A DNA stretch of 64,000 nt, from the NCBI RefSeq assembly GCF_001750685.1, contig NZ_CP017269.1:1591416-1655415 (forward strand), written 5' to 3'. The notes beneath the pieces are model-generated. The model saw only the letters and a program-made list of their open reading frames with translations. It searched no databases and was not told where the DNA came from. The position numbers and the translations under genes are program-made. This document shows, in pieces, positions 1-8,167 of this stretch (the first letter of the stretch is position 1; each line of letters begins with the position of its first letter). Source of the DNA: Geosporobacter ferrireducens. GTDB lineage: Bacteria > Bacillota > Clostridia > Peptostreptococcales > Thermotaleaceae.

Positions 1-439
1 GTTCATAGATATGCATGATCATATCATCCATTTTTGTCACATCTTTCGTGATAGAAAAACAACCCATTACTTCATCGTCTTGAGAATATGGATACATGCT
101 ATGAACAATATGTACTGTTTTGCCACTGGGAATTGTATAATACATTCTCTCATTCTCAATAGGTTTCTTCCCTTGAATCAACGGTAAAACTACATTTGTA
201 TCCCATATATCCTTCTCTTTTTTTCCAACTAGCATATCTCTTGTTTGTCCTTCAACCTTCTCACTAGCCCGGTTCATATAAATTAGGTGCCCTGATTGAT
301 CATAGGCATAAATTGCTTCATCAATCTGATCTAATATTCGCTCAAATAAGTTATTTCTGTTCTGAAATTCATGGAGTTTAATATTTAGCTTAAATAATTC
401 TTCTTGCAATTGAGCGAGCCTTTTATTATCTTCATTCAT
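1..439 (-). CDS. PAS-domain regulator, N-terminal part (probable sigma-54 activator)
   Basis: The minus-strand frame opens with an ATG at 439 and runs off the left edge, giving 146 codons. A GGAGGA ribosome site lies about 8 nt upstream. After a short coiled-coil-like start (MNEDNKRLAQLQEELFKL) the protein reads as a PAS sensor domain, with ERILDQIDEAIYAYDQSG, LIYMNRASEKVEG and a GCFSITKDVT end. This PAS start is typical of RocR-like sigma-54-dependent activators of Clostridia, in which an AAA+ domain and a Fis-type helix-turn-helix follow. Those parts are outside the window, so a PAS histidine kinase or diguanylate cyclase cannot be excluded. The gene is transcribed away from the IS relic on its right. 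Confidence 0.6.
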   Translation of the reverse strand, partial: MNEDNKRLAQLQEELFKLNIKLHEFQNRNNLFERILDQIDEAIYAYDQSGHLIYMNRASEKVEGQTRDMLVGKKEKDIWDTNVVLPLIQGKKPIENERMYYTIPSGKTVHIVHSMYPYSQDDEVMGCFSITKDVTKMDDMIMHIYE

Positions 440-618
440 AATAACATTTCCTCCAAACTCAATTAGCTATCCGTTCTTCAGCTTATATTAGTCTACCGTT
501 TTCATAATCTTAGTTGCTAATAAAAACTTGCCAGAATATATTTGTTGCTAACATTTTCAACACAAATTCTCTACTTCCTTCCTGAAAATCATAATATGTT
601 TAAAAAATCAGCCGAAGT

Positions 619-1190
619 GGGAACGACAGACTGTGTAATAAATCCACAAAATGGTTAACATAAAACACAAAGAGTATGCTATAATCCACCTAAGAATTCG
701 GAGAAGGAAAAAAGCAATAGATGAAAATACAAAGGAATTAGTTTATAGAAATACCAAAGCATGTAAGGTTTGTGAATACAAAGACAAATGCACAACGAGC
801 AAAAGAGGAAGAGCCATTACAAGAGATATCAATCAATATATATTAGATAAAGTTGATGAAAGAACCAACAGCAATAAAGAACTGTACAAACAACGTAAAA
901 TGATTGTGGAACACCCTTTTGGAACCATAAAAAGATGGTGGGGATATTCGTATTTTCTGACAAGAGGACTAAAGTCAGTGAAAATGGAGGCCTCTTTGAC
1001 TTTTTTAGCGTATAACATAAAAAGAGTAATCAACATATTGGGAATAAGAGAAATGACAAGCAGATTAATAGGGAAAAAACCACCAATAACCTGCTTAATT
1101 TTAAATATCCATTTTGTTCCATGAAAACGACCTCGTTTTGATAAAATAGCTTTAGAATATTTTAGCATTATTACACAGTCTGCCGTCCCC
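619..1190 (+). mobile_element. Internally deleted IS1182-family element with both ends
   Basis: Near-perfect 23-bp inverted repeats bound this 572-bp segment: 619-641 (GGGAACGACAGACTGTGTAA...) and 1168-1190 (complement GGGGACGGCAGACTGTGTAA...). They differ at two positions. Only the C-terminal third of the transposase remains between them, so the element cannot move by itself but keeps both recognition ends. No clear target-site duplication is visible. Confidence 0.75.
651..1124 (+). pseudogene. IS1182-family transposase, C-terminal fragment
   Basis: 157 codons match the C-terminal part of IS1182-type DDE transposases. Visible are the cysteine cluster CKVCEYKDKC, the catalytic-Glu region RKMIVEHPFGTIKRWWG, and the tail EASLTFLAYNIKRVINILG. 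Full-length family members have about 450-550 residues, so the N-terminal two-thirds, including the first catalytic aspartates, are missing. The ATG is only an internal methionine, and no ribosome site precedes it. Confidence 0.8.
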
Positions 1191-1300
1191 GTTTGCAATG
1201 CCATACATTACAGCGTTGCTTATATTGATTAACAAAGTAAAAGAGCCTAGGGAATGTTTATGATTCTTAGTATTGATATGTCTAAGATGACAAACGAAAC

Positions 1301-1325
1301 GCCTCCACGGCTTGCCGGTGTAGGC
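1301..1325 (-). terminator. Terminator-like hairpin after the siderophore operon
   Basis: An imperfect stem (GCCTCCACGGC paired with GCCGGTGTAGGC, 2-nt loop) lies just past the stop codon of the ATPase gene. On the minus strand it is followed by GTTTCGTTT, a moderate U-tract. Confidence 0.5.
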
Positions 1326-1331
1326 TTCTTA

Positions 1332-2159
1332 TCAGATCGTACAGATAGAAGGCGTTTGGAAATTTACATGATGTCTTCCCTTCGGCACGATAAATGGAGA
1401 ACCCGAAACTGGATCCTTTATAACTGAGCAATCAAGATCGAAGACTTGCTTAATCAATGCTTCTGTTATGATTTCAGAAGGTGTTCCCTCTGAAATCAGC
1501 TTTCCTTTTTGAAGTGCAAAGATATAATCTGCATAGCGGGCGGAAAGATTGATATCATGGAGGACCATAACGATGGTGGTACCCCGTTTTCTATTTAAGT
1601 CTGTCAACAAATCGAGGATTTCAACCTGATAAGTAATATCAAGATATGTTGTGGGCTCATCCAAAAGAAGGATGTCTGTCTGTTGGGCAAGGGCCATAGC
1701 AATCCACACACGTTGTCGCTGTCCGCCGGATAGTTCATCCACACAACGGTTTGCCAGGTCTGTAATACCCATAATTTCTAAGGCCTCTTCCACAGCCTCA
1801 TAATCCTTTTTACCCAACCCTTTAAAAAAGGACTGATACGGAAACCTTCCTCTTCCAACTAAATCTGCCACGGTTATGCCTTCTGGCACAACTGGGGATT
1901 GGGGAAGAAGTCCCAATATCTGAGCTAATTGTTTAGGTGGAATTTCACTGATTTTCTTACCATCAAGAAGGATTTCCCCTGAGCTTGGTTGGATTAGCCG
2001 GGCAAGTGTCTTCAGTAAAGTGGACTTCCCACAGGCATTCGCACCAATAATGACACTGATTTTATTGTTAGGGATAATGATATCGATACCATTAATAATG
2101 ATTTTTTTATCATACCCGGCAAAGACATGATTCGCTTTCAGTGATCCTGTTGTCTTCAT
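1332..2159 (-). CDS. Iron-siderophore ABC transporter, ATP-binding protein (FecE/FepC type)
   Basis: A 275-residue cytoplasmic ATPase that powers uptake of ferric siderophores. It has a Walker A motif GANACGKST (about residues 39-47), a Q-loop at LLPQSP, the signature LSGGQRQR, a Walker B followed by DEPTTYLD, and a switch histidine in VLHDIN. The layout and length fit the FecE/FepC/FhuC group. Its start overlaps the end of the upstream permease gene by 4 nt, and it is the last gene of a four-gene operon (binding protein, two permeases, ATPase). The promoter upstream of the binding protein carries Fur-like boxes, so iron repression is inferred for the whole unit. Haem or cobalamin transporters share this architecture, and the substrate cannot be told from sequence alone. 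Confidence 0.9.
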   Translation of the reverse strand: MKTTGSLKANHVFAGYDKKIIINGIDIIIPNNKISVIIGANACGKSTLLKTLARLIQPSSGEILLDGKKISEIPPKQLAQILGLLPQSPVVPEGITVADLVGRGRFPYQSFFKGLGKKDYEAVEEALEIMGITDLANRCVDELSGGQRQRVWIAMALAQQTDILLLDEPTTYLDITYQVEILDLLTDLNRKRGTTIVMVLHDINLSARYADYIFALQKGKLISEGTPSEIITEALIKQVFDLDCSVIKDPVSGSPFIVPKGRHHVNFQTPSICTI

Positions 2160-3190
2160 ACTGAACCTCCTGTTCGATGCATACGAATAAGTAGTAGGAG
2201 TAGATAAGGTGATCCTAAAATACCAGTAATAACCCCCACTGGAAATCGGGTTTTAAAGGCAAACTGACCCACTAGATCGGCACTAAGTACTAATATGGCA
2301 CCTACAAGACCTGCCGGAAATTCATTGGGCGTTCCAGCGCCAACAAGTTTCGTTGCGATCGGCCCTGCCAGAAAAGCCACAAAGGAAATAGGTCCTGTGA
2401 CTGCAGTAGAAAAGGCAATTAAGGCCACTGAACTGATAACTAATAAGAGTCGTGTCAGATCCGTCCTGACACCCAGGGTAATAGCAGACTGCTCACCTAA
2501 TTCTAAAATTTTAAGATGTCTTCCTAATAAAATAATTACAACTCCAAAGATTGCTAAAACAAGGAAAAGTTTAGGGATGTTCGTCATTTGCATTCCGTTT
2601 AAGCTACCGCTAAGCCATCGATAAGCAGCGGGAACATCATACTGTGACGCCCTTAACATTAGGAACGATATGAGTGCATTAAGCATTGCCTGAATACCCA
2701 TTCCTACGAGTATGAGTTTTCCTCCTGAGAAGCTCCCCACCTTTGAAAGCATATAAATCAACACAGCAACCAGAAGCCCTGATATCACAGCAACTACGGA
2801 AACAATCGTACCACTGGTTTTCAATACAAGTATACAAAACATAGCTCCTACGCTGGATCCAGCCGTTATTCCTATGATATCCGGACTGGCTAAGGGGTTG
2901 CGTAATATTGTCTGAAAAGTACTGCCCGCCATCCCAAATCCTATGCCAACAAGTAGGCCCGCTAACATTCTAGGTAATCGTAAGGTCCGAATTGCAAAGG
3001 AAGCACCCTGAATCTGTTCTCCTAAAAGCACTCTAATAATAACGCCAATAGGATATTTATGGTTTCCAAGTAAAACCAAAGAAGCACATAGGCTCAAAGT
3101 CAGCATGCCCAGTAGCAGCGTCCCTGCAATCCAGCGAAACCTCCTATTGCGGTATCCGATTTTGATCGTATCAATATTATTTCTAATCAT
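2156..3190 (-). CDS. Iron-siderophore ABC transporter permease (FecCD family), second subunit
   Basis: A 344-residue membrane protein of the FecCD/BtuC permease family, with hydrophobic stretches covering nearly the full length (nine to ten likely helices). Family signatures include RLPRMLAGLLVGIGFGMAG, the motif RNPLASPDIIGITAG, and a C-terminal GPISFVAFLAGPIATKLVG segment that contacts the ATPase. It pairs with the upstream permease (3187-4185) to form the translocation channel. Genes overlap by 4 nt at both ends, which indicates translational coupling. The product is assigned to the operon's siderophore system, with the substrate unproven. Confidence 0.9.
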   Translation of the reverse strand: MIRNNIDTIKIGYRNRRFRWIAGTLLLGMLTLSLCASLVLLGNHKYPIGVIIRVLLGEQIQGASFAIRTLRLPRMLAGLLVGIGFGMAGSTFQTILRNPLASPDIIGITAGSSVGAMFCILVLKTSGTIVSVVAVISGLLVAVLIYMLSKVGSFSGGKLILVGMGIQAMLNALISFLMLRASQYDVPAAYRWLSGSLNGMQMTNIPKLFLVLAIFGVVIILLGRHLKILELGEQSAITLGVRTDLTRLLLVISSVALIAFSTAVTGPISFVAFLAGPIATKLVGAGTPNEFPAGLVGAILVLSADLVGQFAFKTRFPVGVITGILGSPYLLLLLIRMHRTGGSV

Positions 3191-4185
3191 AACGCCCGCA
3201 CCTTCGCTCTCATGGCAATGATAATAAGTATTGGAGCCCCGATAAAAGCGGTCACAATTCCTGCTTCTAATTCACTAGGACTGCCAATGAGTCTTCCTAT
3301 GACATCGGAGAGTGTTAGTAGAACCGCTCCTCCAATAGCTGACATAGGTATGATCAATCGCAGCTTAGGACCACAGATCAGGCGCATGGTATGGGGAACC
3401 ATTAGACCTACAAAACCGATCGGTCCTGCTAAAGCCGTGGTTGCACCACATAGCAGCACCCCGGCTGATGCCCCCACAACCCTTACTGTCCCTGTACGAA
3501 CCCCTAGACCCGTTGCAATATCATCTCCCATAGCAAGGGCGTCCAATGCAGGAGTAGACAACATACCTAAAGCGAATCCAATGATGAGAAATGGAATCAC
3601 AGAGGATATCCCTTCCCAAGTAGCTCCACTGATGCTTCCTACTTGCCAGAAACGAACAGCATTCATAACTTCTGCCCGAGGCAGAATGATTGCGCTAACC
3701 AGCGAGGACAGCGCAGCACTTGTGGCTGCCCCAGCTAAAGCAAGCTTGATGGGAGTCGCACCACCATGTCCCATGGAGCCTATTCCATAAACAAATACTG
3801 CCGTAATTGCCGCACCAACCAAAGCAAACCATATATACGCTTCAGCAGAGTTAATGCCCCAAAAAGCAATGCCACTAACAACGAACAATGTGGCTCCAGT
3901 ATTGACACCTAAAATACTGGGGTCTGCGATTGGATTGCGCGTAATCGCCTGCATTAGGGCGCCAGAGACTCCAAGAGCTGCTCCAGCCAAAATGCCAAAA
4001 ATAGTTCTTGGAATCCGTTCATGAATGACAATTTCATTCATTGTTGTCCTTCTGAAATGTAACAACGTGTCCAACACTTCATTAAAGCTAATAAAGCGTG
4101 CTCCGAATGCTAAGGAAGCCAGTATGCATAGTGCTAAACTTAGTAAACTGACAATTAATAAAAGAATTATTTTAGAATGTTTCAT
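3187..4185 (-). CDS. Iron-siderophore ABC transporter permease (FecCD family), first subunit
   Basis: A 332-residue integral membrane permease. The N-terminal hydrophobic helix is followed by the FecCD hallmark segments IHERIPRTIFGILAGAALG and TRNPIADPSILGVNTGA, and then by GPIGFVGLMVPHTMRLI near the C-terminus, which includes the ATPase-coupling helix. It is the partner of the 2156-3190 permease, with which it shares the usual paralogy of the two-subunit siderophore permeases. Coding overlaps of 4 nt with both neighbours place it inside one transcript. Confidence 0.9.
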   Translation of the reverse strand: MKHSKIILLLIVSLLSLALCILASLAFGARFISFNEVLDTLLHFRRTTMNEIVIHERIPRTIFGILAGAALGVSGALMQAITRNPIADPSILGVNTGATLFVVSGIAFWGINSAEAYIWFALVGAAITAVFVYGIGSMGHGGATPIKLALAGAATSAALSSLVSAIILPRAEVMNAVRFWQVGSISGATWEGISSVIPFLIIGFALGMLSTPALDALAMGDDIATGLGVRTGTVRVVGASAGVLLCGATTALAGPIGFVGLMVPHTMRLICGPKLRLIIPMSAIGGAVLLTLSDVIGRLIGSPSELEAGIVTAFIGAPILIIIAMRAKVRAL

Positions 4186-5225
4186 TCTACTTTATCAGCT
4201 GCCTCTCCGATTAGGCTAAGATATTCATTGATAGTGGCTGGGATGGAAAGTGGGCTAGGTGTTCCGGATGCTGCTAAAGGCGTGCCATCCTCAATCACCA
4301 CTACAGATCCCTGCTTAACAGCTGGAATAATCCCAATCAAAGGATTTGCCTGCAGCACTTCTAATAATTTATCATTACCATAGGTGATGATCATATCAAT
4401 GTCTTGAATTAAATCTACATTTTCTGCACTCAGCTCTAAAGCAAAGCTATTGGATTCTTTAGCTAGTTTTGAAATACTTTCTGGCAGCATCATTCCCAAA
4501 TCTGTAAGATAAGCTGCACGGGGATCATTCGGAAGATATATGTAGAACTTACCTAAATCTGCCGGATTAAAATAGAAAAAAGCTGCTGTTTTTCCGTGGA
4601 TTTGTGGATATTCACTAATTTTTTGTGCTATTAGATTCTCTAGTTCACGAACTAGTTCTTCACCTTCTGATTTCATACCCATACCAGTTGCATCTATAAT
4701 AATCTGGTCACGCCAAAGGGTCTGCCATGGTAAGGTTGCGTAAGCAACTACGGGCGCAATTTTGCTCAATAAATCGTATTCTTCTTGAGTTATTCCTGAA
4801 TAAGCTGCCAAGATAACATCAGGCTGAACATCACTAATAGTTTCGTAATCTAACCCGTCCGTGTCTTTGAAAATGACAGGGCTTTCAACTCCTAGTTCCT
4901 TAAATCTCGCTGCTGTCCAAGGCAAAAGGCCAGTGTCATCCTGTACACCATAGTTTGCTTGGGAAACTCCAACAGGAATAACCCCTAATGCCAATGGAAC
5001 ATCTTGGTTTCCCCAAGAGATGGCAGCAACCCTCTTTGGTTCACCTTCGATAACGGTTTCTCCGAATGCATGTTTAATGGTAATTGGATATATAGTAGAG
5101 GATTCAGACTTAATCTTAGCTTTTTCCCCATTTGATGATGTTGTTGGTGATTTTGCACAACCTGTTATTACGAGAATAAGTAAGATTGTGATAGCAAAAA
5201 TAGATTTTATTTTTTTGAATTTCAC
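4182..5225 (-). CDS. Iron-siderophore ABC transporter substrate-binding lipoprotein
   Basis: A 347-residue extracytoplasmic binding protein. The N-terminus has a lysine-rich n-region, a hydrophobic core and a lipobox (LVITGC), so it should be anchored by the lipid-modified cysteine. The remainder fits the PeriBP/TroA-like FecB fold: PKRVAAISWGNQDVPLALGV at the first lobe, VQPDVILAAYSG, and the family's PLIGIIPAVKQGSVVVIED near the end. It is the first gene of the operon, and only about 90 nt separate it from a promoter overlapped by Fur-type boxes. It probably binds a ferric siderophore of the hydroxamate or citrate class, but no ligand-specific residue was identified. Confidence 0.9.
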   Translation of the reverse strand: MKFKKIKSIFAITILLILVITGCAKSPTTSSNGEKAKIKSESSTIYPITIKHAFGETVIEGEPKRVAAISWGNQDVPLALGVIPVGVSQANYGVQDDTGLLPWTAARFKELGVESPVIFKDTDGLDYETISDVQPDVILAAYSGITQEEYDLLSKIAPVVAYATLPWQTLWRDQIIIDATGMGMKSEGEELVRELENLIAQKISEYPQIHGKTAAFFYFNPADLGKFYIYLPNDPRAAYLTDLGMMLPESISKLAKESNSFALELSAENVDLIQDIDMIITYGNDKLLEVLQANPLIGIIPAVKQGSVVVIEDGTPLAASGTPSPLSIPATINEYLSLIGEAADKVE

Positions 5226-5290
5226 AATATTTTCTTCCTTTCTTTTTAAAATTTGATGCTGTGATTATTGATTATTTAATCTTATCTATT

Positions 5291-5342
5291 TGATAATGAA
5301 TTTCATAATCATTATTATATAGTCATATTGTTTTTGCGTCAA
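5291..5342 (-). promoter_or_regulatory. Fur-box-overlapped promoter of the siderophore operon
   Basis: On the minus strand a -35 TTGACG (5337-5342) and a perfect -10 TATAAT (5314-5319) are separated by 17 bp. Two adjacent 7-1-7 Fur-type sites cover and follow the -10: TCATAATCATTATTA (5303-5317) and TGATAATGAATTTCA (5291-5305). Each matches 12 of the 14 specified bases of TGATAATNATTATCA. This placement would block RNA polymerase when iron is plentiful. The promoter is seen directly, and the Fur assignment is inference from the motif plus operon content. Confidence 0.75.
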
Positions 5343-5475
5343 CTATTTCATAGGATTAAGGAGTACAGTTAGAGAAAAAAAGGAAGCATAAAATGAAAAG
5401 CAAAGTAAAAGGATTGAACCTTCTAACAAAAGTATCTTTAAGGGTCCATGGCATAAAACTTATGAATTATAAAAA

Positions 5476-5512
5476 GGTAAGCACATATTTGCATTAAATA
5501 TGGTTGCTTACC
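5476..5512. terminator. Bidirectional terminator hairpin (copy 1 of a repeated hairpin)
   Basis: The stem GGTAAGCA-CATATT pairs with AATATGGTTGCTTACC around a TGCATTA loop, with T-runs on both sides. A nearly identical hairpin occurs at 46684-46716 behind mmdB. Here it lies about 135 nt past the stop of the 5649-6650 gene and can also close anything read from the left. Confidence 0.65.
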
Positions 5513-5546
5513 TTTTTATTTAGGGAAATGAGCATTAGTAAAAATA

Positions 5547-5614
5547 CGGGGGTCAGAGCTCAAACACAGAAAAATCAGCACTATTTCAGTAGTTTTTATC
5601 TGTCCCCGTGTCCC
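5547..5614. repeat. REP/IS200-like palindromic relic
   Basis: The segment starts GGGGGTCAGAGC and ends GTCCCCGTGTCCC. It contains an internal imperfect hairpin (AGAAAAATCAGCACT against AGTAGTTTTTATCT). G-rich ends of this kind are common next to REP-associated (Y1) transposases, but no transposase gene is nearby. The assignment rests only on appearance. Confidence 0.35.
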
Positions 5615-5648
5615 TTAATAATGACTAATTTTAACTCAAGGACTCTCG

Positions 5649-6650
5649 TTATAGCTTCAATAATGTTTCCCACATTTCCTCGTTTACGGGAATATTTTCT
5701 CTCATACTTTCTTCCCGTGCTTTGGCAGTCCTTTCTCCCGGGTAAAGGATATCGGTAACACCGTTCTCTTTTGCTGATGTCTTAATGTACTCAGACATAC
5801 TTTCTATATACGCATCCGCATAATCCTCACCTGCATATGCGGTTGGATTTATAGCGATAAATACCTGTGAAATGCCTGCATCATTTTTGCTCATCCTCAT
5901 ATCATAGGTAGATTTGCCAGCGGATAGTGCTGCAACTACCATGTCAATAGCAATGGAAAGTCCAGATCCCTTCCAATATCCTGCAGGAAGAACCTCACCA
6001 CCATCTAGTATGGTATTGGGGTCGTCCGTAAGATTTCCATCTTTATCATAGCCGCCCGTAACCGGCAGCTTCTTTCCAGCAAGGGCATATGTCTGCAGTT
6101 TTCCAAAGGAAAACTGGGACTGCGCCATGTCTAATAGCACGTGCGCTCCACTTTTTTCTGGAATAGATATAATAAGGGGATTGTTTCCTATACGCTTTTC
6201 CGTACCACCCCATGGTGGCATATTTGGGAATGTATTTGTCATGCAAATACCGACACACCCTGCATTGGCAGCCCTCAGCCCATAGGTCCCTCCACGGAGC
6301 CAGTGATTGGTGTTTTTAAGCGCAACGCATCCTAAACCGTATTGTCCCGCTAATTCAATAGCCCTATCCATGGCAATACACGCATTTATTGGACCGAAGC
6401 CCAGCTGTCCATCCCATTGTTCAAGGGCTCCGGCACTATTCAACTTTACTGGCTGCCTATCGGGTCTAATTATACCTTCATCTATAGATTTTACAATAAC
6501 AGGAAACCTATTTAAACCATGGGAATATACGCCATCACGGCTGTTGTCTGCTATTATGGACGCTCCCATTTCCGCAGCTTTCGATTCAAATCCTCTGCTT
6601 ATAAGCACTCTTTTTAGTTCACTTTTCAGCTCATTATAAGATACACGCAT
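5649..6650 (-). CDS. yiaK: Ldh_2-family oxidoreductase, probable 3-dehydro-L-gulonate 2-dehydrogenase
   Basis: A 333-residue cytoplasmic NAD(P)H-dependent enzyme of the malate/L-lactate dehydrogenase family 2, the same length as E. coli YiaK. Recognisable segments are the family-typical SHGLNRFPVIV, the stretch ALKNTNHWLRGGTYG with the catalytic His-Trp pair, and IGNNPLIISIP followed by LLDMAQSQFSFGK. A good AGGAGG ribosome site precedes the ATG. In E. coli, YiaK reduces 2,3-diketo-L-gulonate and sits beside a TRAP transporter. Here mannonate dehydratase and a complete TRAP system are neighbours, supporting a sugar-acid role. Another Ldh_2 member with a different 2-oxo-acid substrate is the main alternative. 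Confidence 0.75.
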   Translation of the reverse strand: MRVSYNELKSELKRVLISRGFESKAAEMGASIIADNSRDGVYSHGLNRFPVIVKSIDEGIIRPDRQPVKLNSAGALEQWDGQLGFGPINACIAMDRAIELAGQYGLGCVALKNTNHWLRGGTYGLRAANAGCVGICMTNTFPNMPPWGGTEKRIGNNPLIISIPEKSGAHVLLDMAQSQFSFGKLQTYALAGKKLPVTGGYDKDGNLTDDPNTILDGGEVLPAGYWKGSGLSIAIDMVVAALSAGKSTYDMRMSKNDAGISQVFIAINPTAYAGEDYADAYIESMSEYIKTSAKENGVTDILYPGERTAKAREESMRENIPVNEEMWETLLKL

Positions 6651-6661
6651 GAATAACCCTC

Positions 6662-6802
6662 CTATTTATTGTGAATTACTCCCCACTTATCCGACCTTGC
6701 AGTCTGATTGAAGTGGGAGCTTCTTGGGAAGTTGATACTTGCATCTACATCTTTATCGCGATGTGTATTGTATTCTGGACAAGTCCATTCCTGATAGATC
6801 TT
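6662..6802 (-). pseudogene. TnpB (IS200/IS605 OrfB) C-terminal relic with right-end hairpin
   Basis: About 46 codons remain. YQEWTCPEYNTHRDKDVDAS followed by IN is the last part of the TnpB zinc ribbon and the conserved RDxxAaxN motif, with the usual second Cys replaced (PEYN for PEC.). An in-frame stop lies just upstream. At 6679-6719 the DNA forms a hairpin (CTCCCCACTT paired with AAGTGGGAG), the position of the right-end/omega-RNA fold of such elements. Everything upstream, including RuvC residues, is gone. Confidence 0.65.
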
Positions 6803-6850
6803 TTATTGAACAGCTATATAGATGTGTGACTGAAGAATCCTTATTTATAT

Positions 6851-6925
6851 GCGGATCGACGAGGGCGCCGATCCCTACATTTCTGTCTTATGTTTACGTA
6901 GGGAACGGTGCCCTCACCAGTCCGT
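6851..6925. repeat. Large imperfect inverted repeat (MITE/REP-like)
   Basis: Two 30-nt arms, 6851-6880 and 6896-6925, are complementary at 22 of 30 positions with a 15-nt loop. The core is GAGGGCGCCGATCCCTAC against GTAGGGAACGGTGCCCTC. The GC-rich content stands out from the AT-rich surroundings. It lies between the TnpB relic and uxuA. No second copy was noticed in the window. Confidence 0.6.
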
Positions 6926-6974
6926 TGAATATTAAACTTCTCAGTCACAGAGCCATAGATTGATAACCTTTAGG

Positions 6975-8045
6975 TTATTCTTTAGCTGACTTCTCTATTG
7001 CTTCCCATAATCCCATTAGGTAGGTTGCTCCTAAAGCTCTATCATATAGACCATACCCAGGCATCGCCTTTTCGCCCCAAATCATCCTTCCATGGTCAGG
7101 TCTAATCGGTCCGGTCATACCGATATCATAAAATGCTTTCATAATTTCAAACATATCTAAAGATCCATCAGAAGATAGATGAGCTGCCTCGTCAAACTTA
7201 CCCGGTGCAAGATGGATAACGTTTCGTACATGTCCAAAGTGAATTCTTCCCTTGAAGCTTCTTATCATATCTGGGATATCGTTGTGAGGGCTTGAACCTA
7301 AAGAACCTGTACATAGCGTAAGGCCATTATTCATTACAGGAACTGCATCTAATATTCTTTGAATATTTTCCTTATGATTTACAATTCTTGGTAAACCAAA
7401 TACAGACCATGCCGGATCATCCATATGAATGGCCATTTTGATTCCATATTTTTTGCAGGTTGGCATAATTGCCTTCAAGAAATATACAAGATTTTGGAAT
7501 AACTTTTCTGCATCTACCCCTTTATACATTTCAAATAGTTCTTTTATCCTTGCAAGTCTATCTGGTTCCCAACCAGGCAGAACAAATCCACCGGAATTGG
7601 CATCCATTTCTTCAAACATTTTAGCAGGATCAATCTTATCGATAAGCTCCTGATCATAAGAAAGGACTGTAGATCCATCAGGTCTTTCTTTCGCAAGGTC
7701 AGATCTTGTCCAGTCAAATACAGGCATGAAATTATAACATACTAAATCGATTCCTTCTTTGCCAAGATTTTCGAGGGTTTCGATATAATTTGCAATATAT
7801 TGCTCCCTTGTAGGAAGACCAATTTTAATATCATCATGTATATTAACACTCTCAATACCGCTCAACGCAAGCCCTGCTGCTTCTATTTCTTCCTTCATGG
7901 CTCTGATCGCGCCTCTACTCCATACCTCTCCAGGCTTCGTATCATAAAGAGTTGTAATAACACCTACACAGCCAGGAATCTGCCTTATTTGTCCTAAGGT
8001 TACGGTATCATGTTTGCTTCCAAACCATCTTAATGTCATTTTCAT
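6975..8045 (-). CDS. uxuA: Mannonate dehydratase
   Basis: A 356-residue cytoplasmic enzyme that dehydrates D-mannonate to 2-keto-3-deoxy-D-gluconate in hexuronate breakdown. The full UxuA pattern is present: N-terminal MTLRWFG, SGIESVNIHDDIK, YNFMPVFDWTRS, the metal-binding stretch AIHMDDPAWSVFGLPRI, LCTGSLGSSPHND, HFGHVRNV and the C-terminal RPDHGRMIWGE. Length is typical of the family. It has its own GGAGGAG ribosome site and a 46-bp perfect palindrome 21 nt upstream of the start that shares a core with the operator of the TRAP operon, so co-regulation by one sugar-acid repressor is likely. Confidence 0.95.
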   Translation of the reverse strand: MKMTLRWFGSKHDTVTLGQIRQIPGCVGVITTLYDTKPGEVWSRGAIRAMKEEIEAAGLALSGIESVNIHDDIKIGLPTREQYIANYIETLENLGKEGIDLVCYNFMPVFDWTRSDLAKERPDGSTVLSYDQELIDKIDPAKMFEEMDANSGGFVLPGWEPDRLARIKELFEMYKGVDAEKLFQNLVYFLKAIMPTCKKYGIKMAIHMDDPAWSVFGLPRIVNHKENIQRILDAVPVMNNGLTLCTGSLGSSPHNDIPDMIRSFKGRIHFGHVRNVIHLAPGKFDEAAHLSSDGSLDMFEIMKAFYDIGMTGPIRPDHGRMIWGEKAMPGYGLYDRALGATYLMGLWEAIEKSAKE

Positions 8046-8065
8046 TCCTATAAAATCTCCTCCCT

Positions 8066-8111
8066 AAACCCATAGAACTATACTAGTGCACTAGTATAGT
8101 TCTATGGGTTT
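8066..8111. promoter_or_regulatory. 46-bp perfect palindrome with operator core
   Basis: The two 23-nt halves (8066-8088 and 8089-8111) are exact reverse complements. The centre holds TATACTAGTGCACTAGTATA, and a related site occurs at 11895-11915 in front of dctP. There is no T-run, so it is not a normal terminator. It is best read as a repressor operator (GntR/LacI-type dyad) placed between the YcxB-like gene and uxuA, possibly also folding in the mRNA leader. Confidence 0.7.
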
Positions 8112-8167
8112 CTTGATATGCTCTTGCATGATTCTTAATTTCATCTTTATATAACAGATAGTTATAT

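Noticed and set aside
2295..2624. Plus-strand ORFs inside the siderophore permease genes (also 3212-3790)
   Set aside because: They are antisense shadows of clearly coding, motif-rich minus-strand genes and lack ribosome sites.
8066..8111. Rho-independent terminator
   Set aside because: The palindrome lacks a T-run on either side, and its core recurs at a promoter, so an operator is the better reading.
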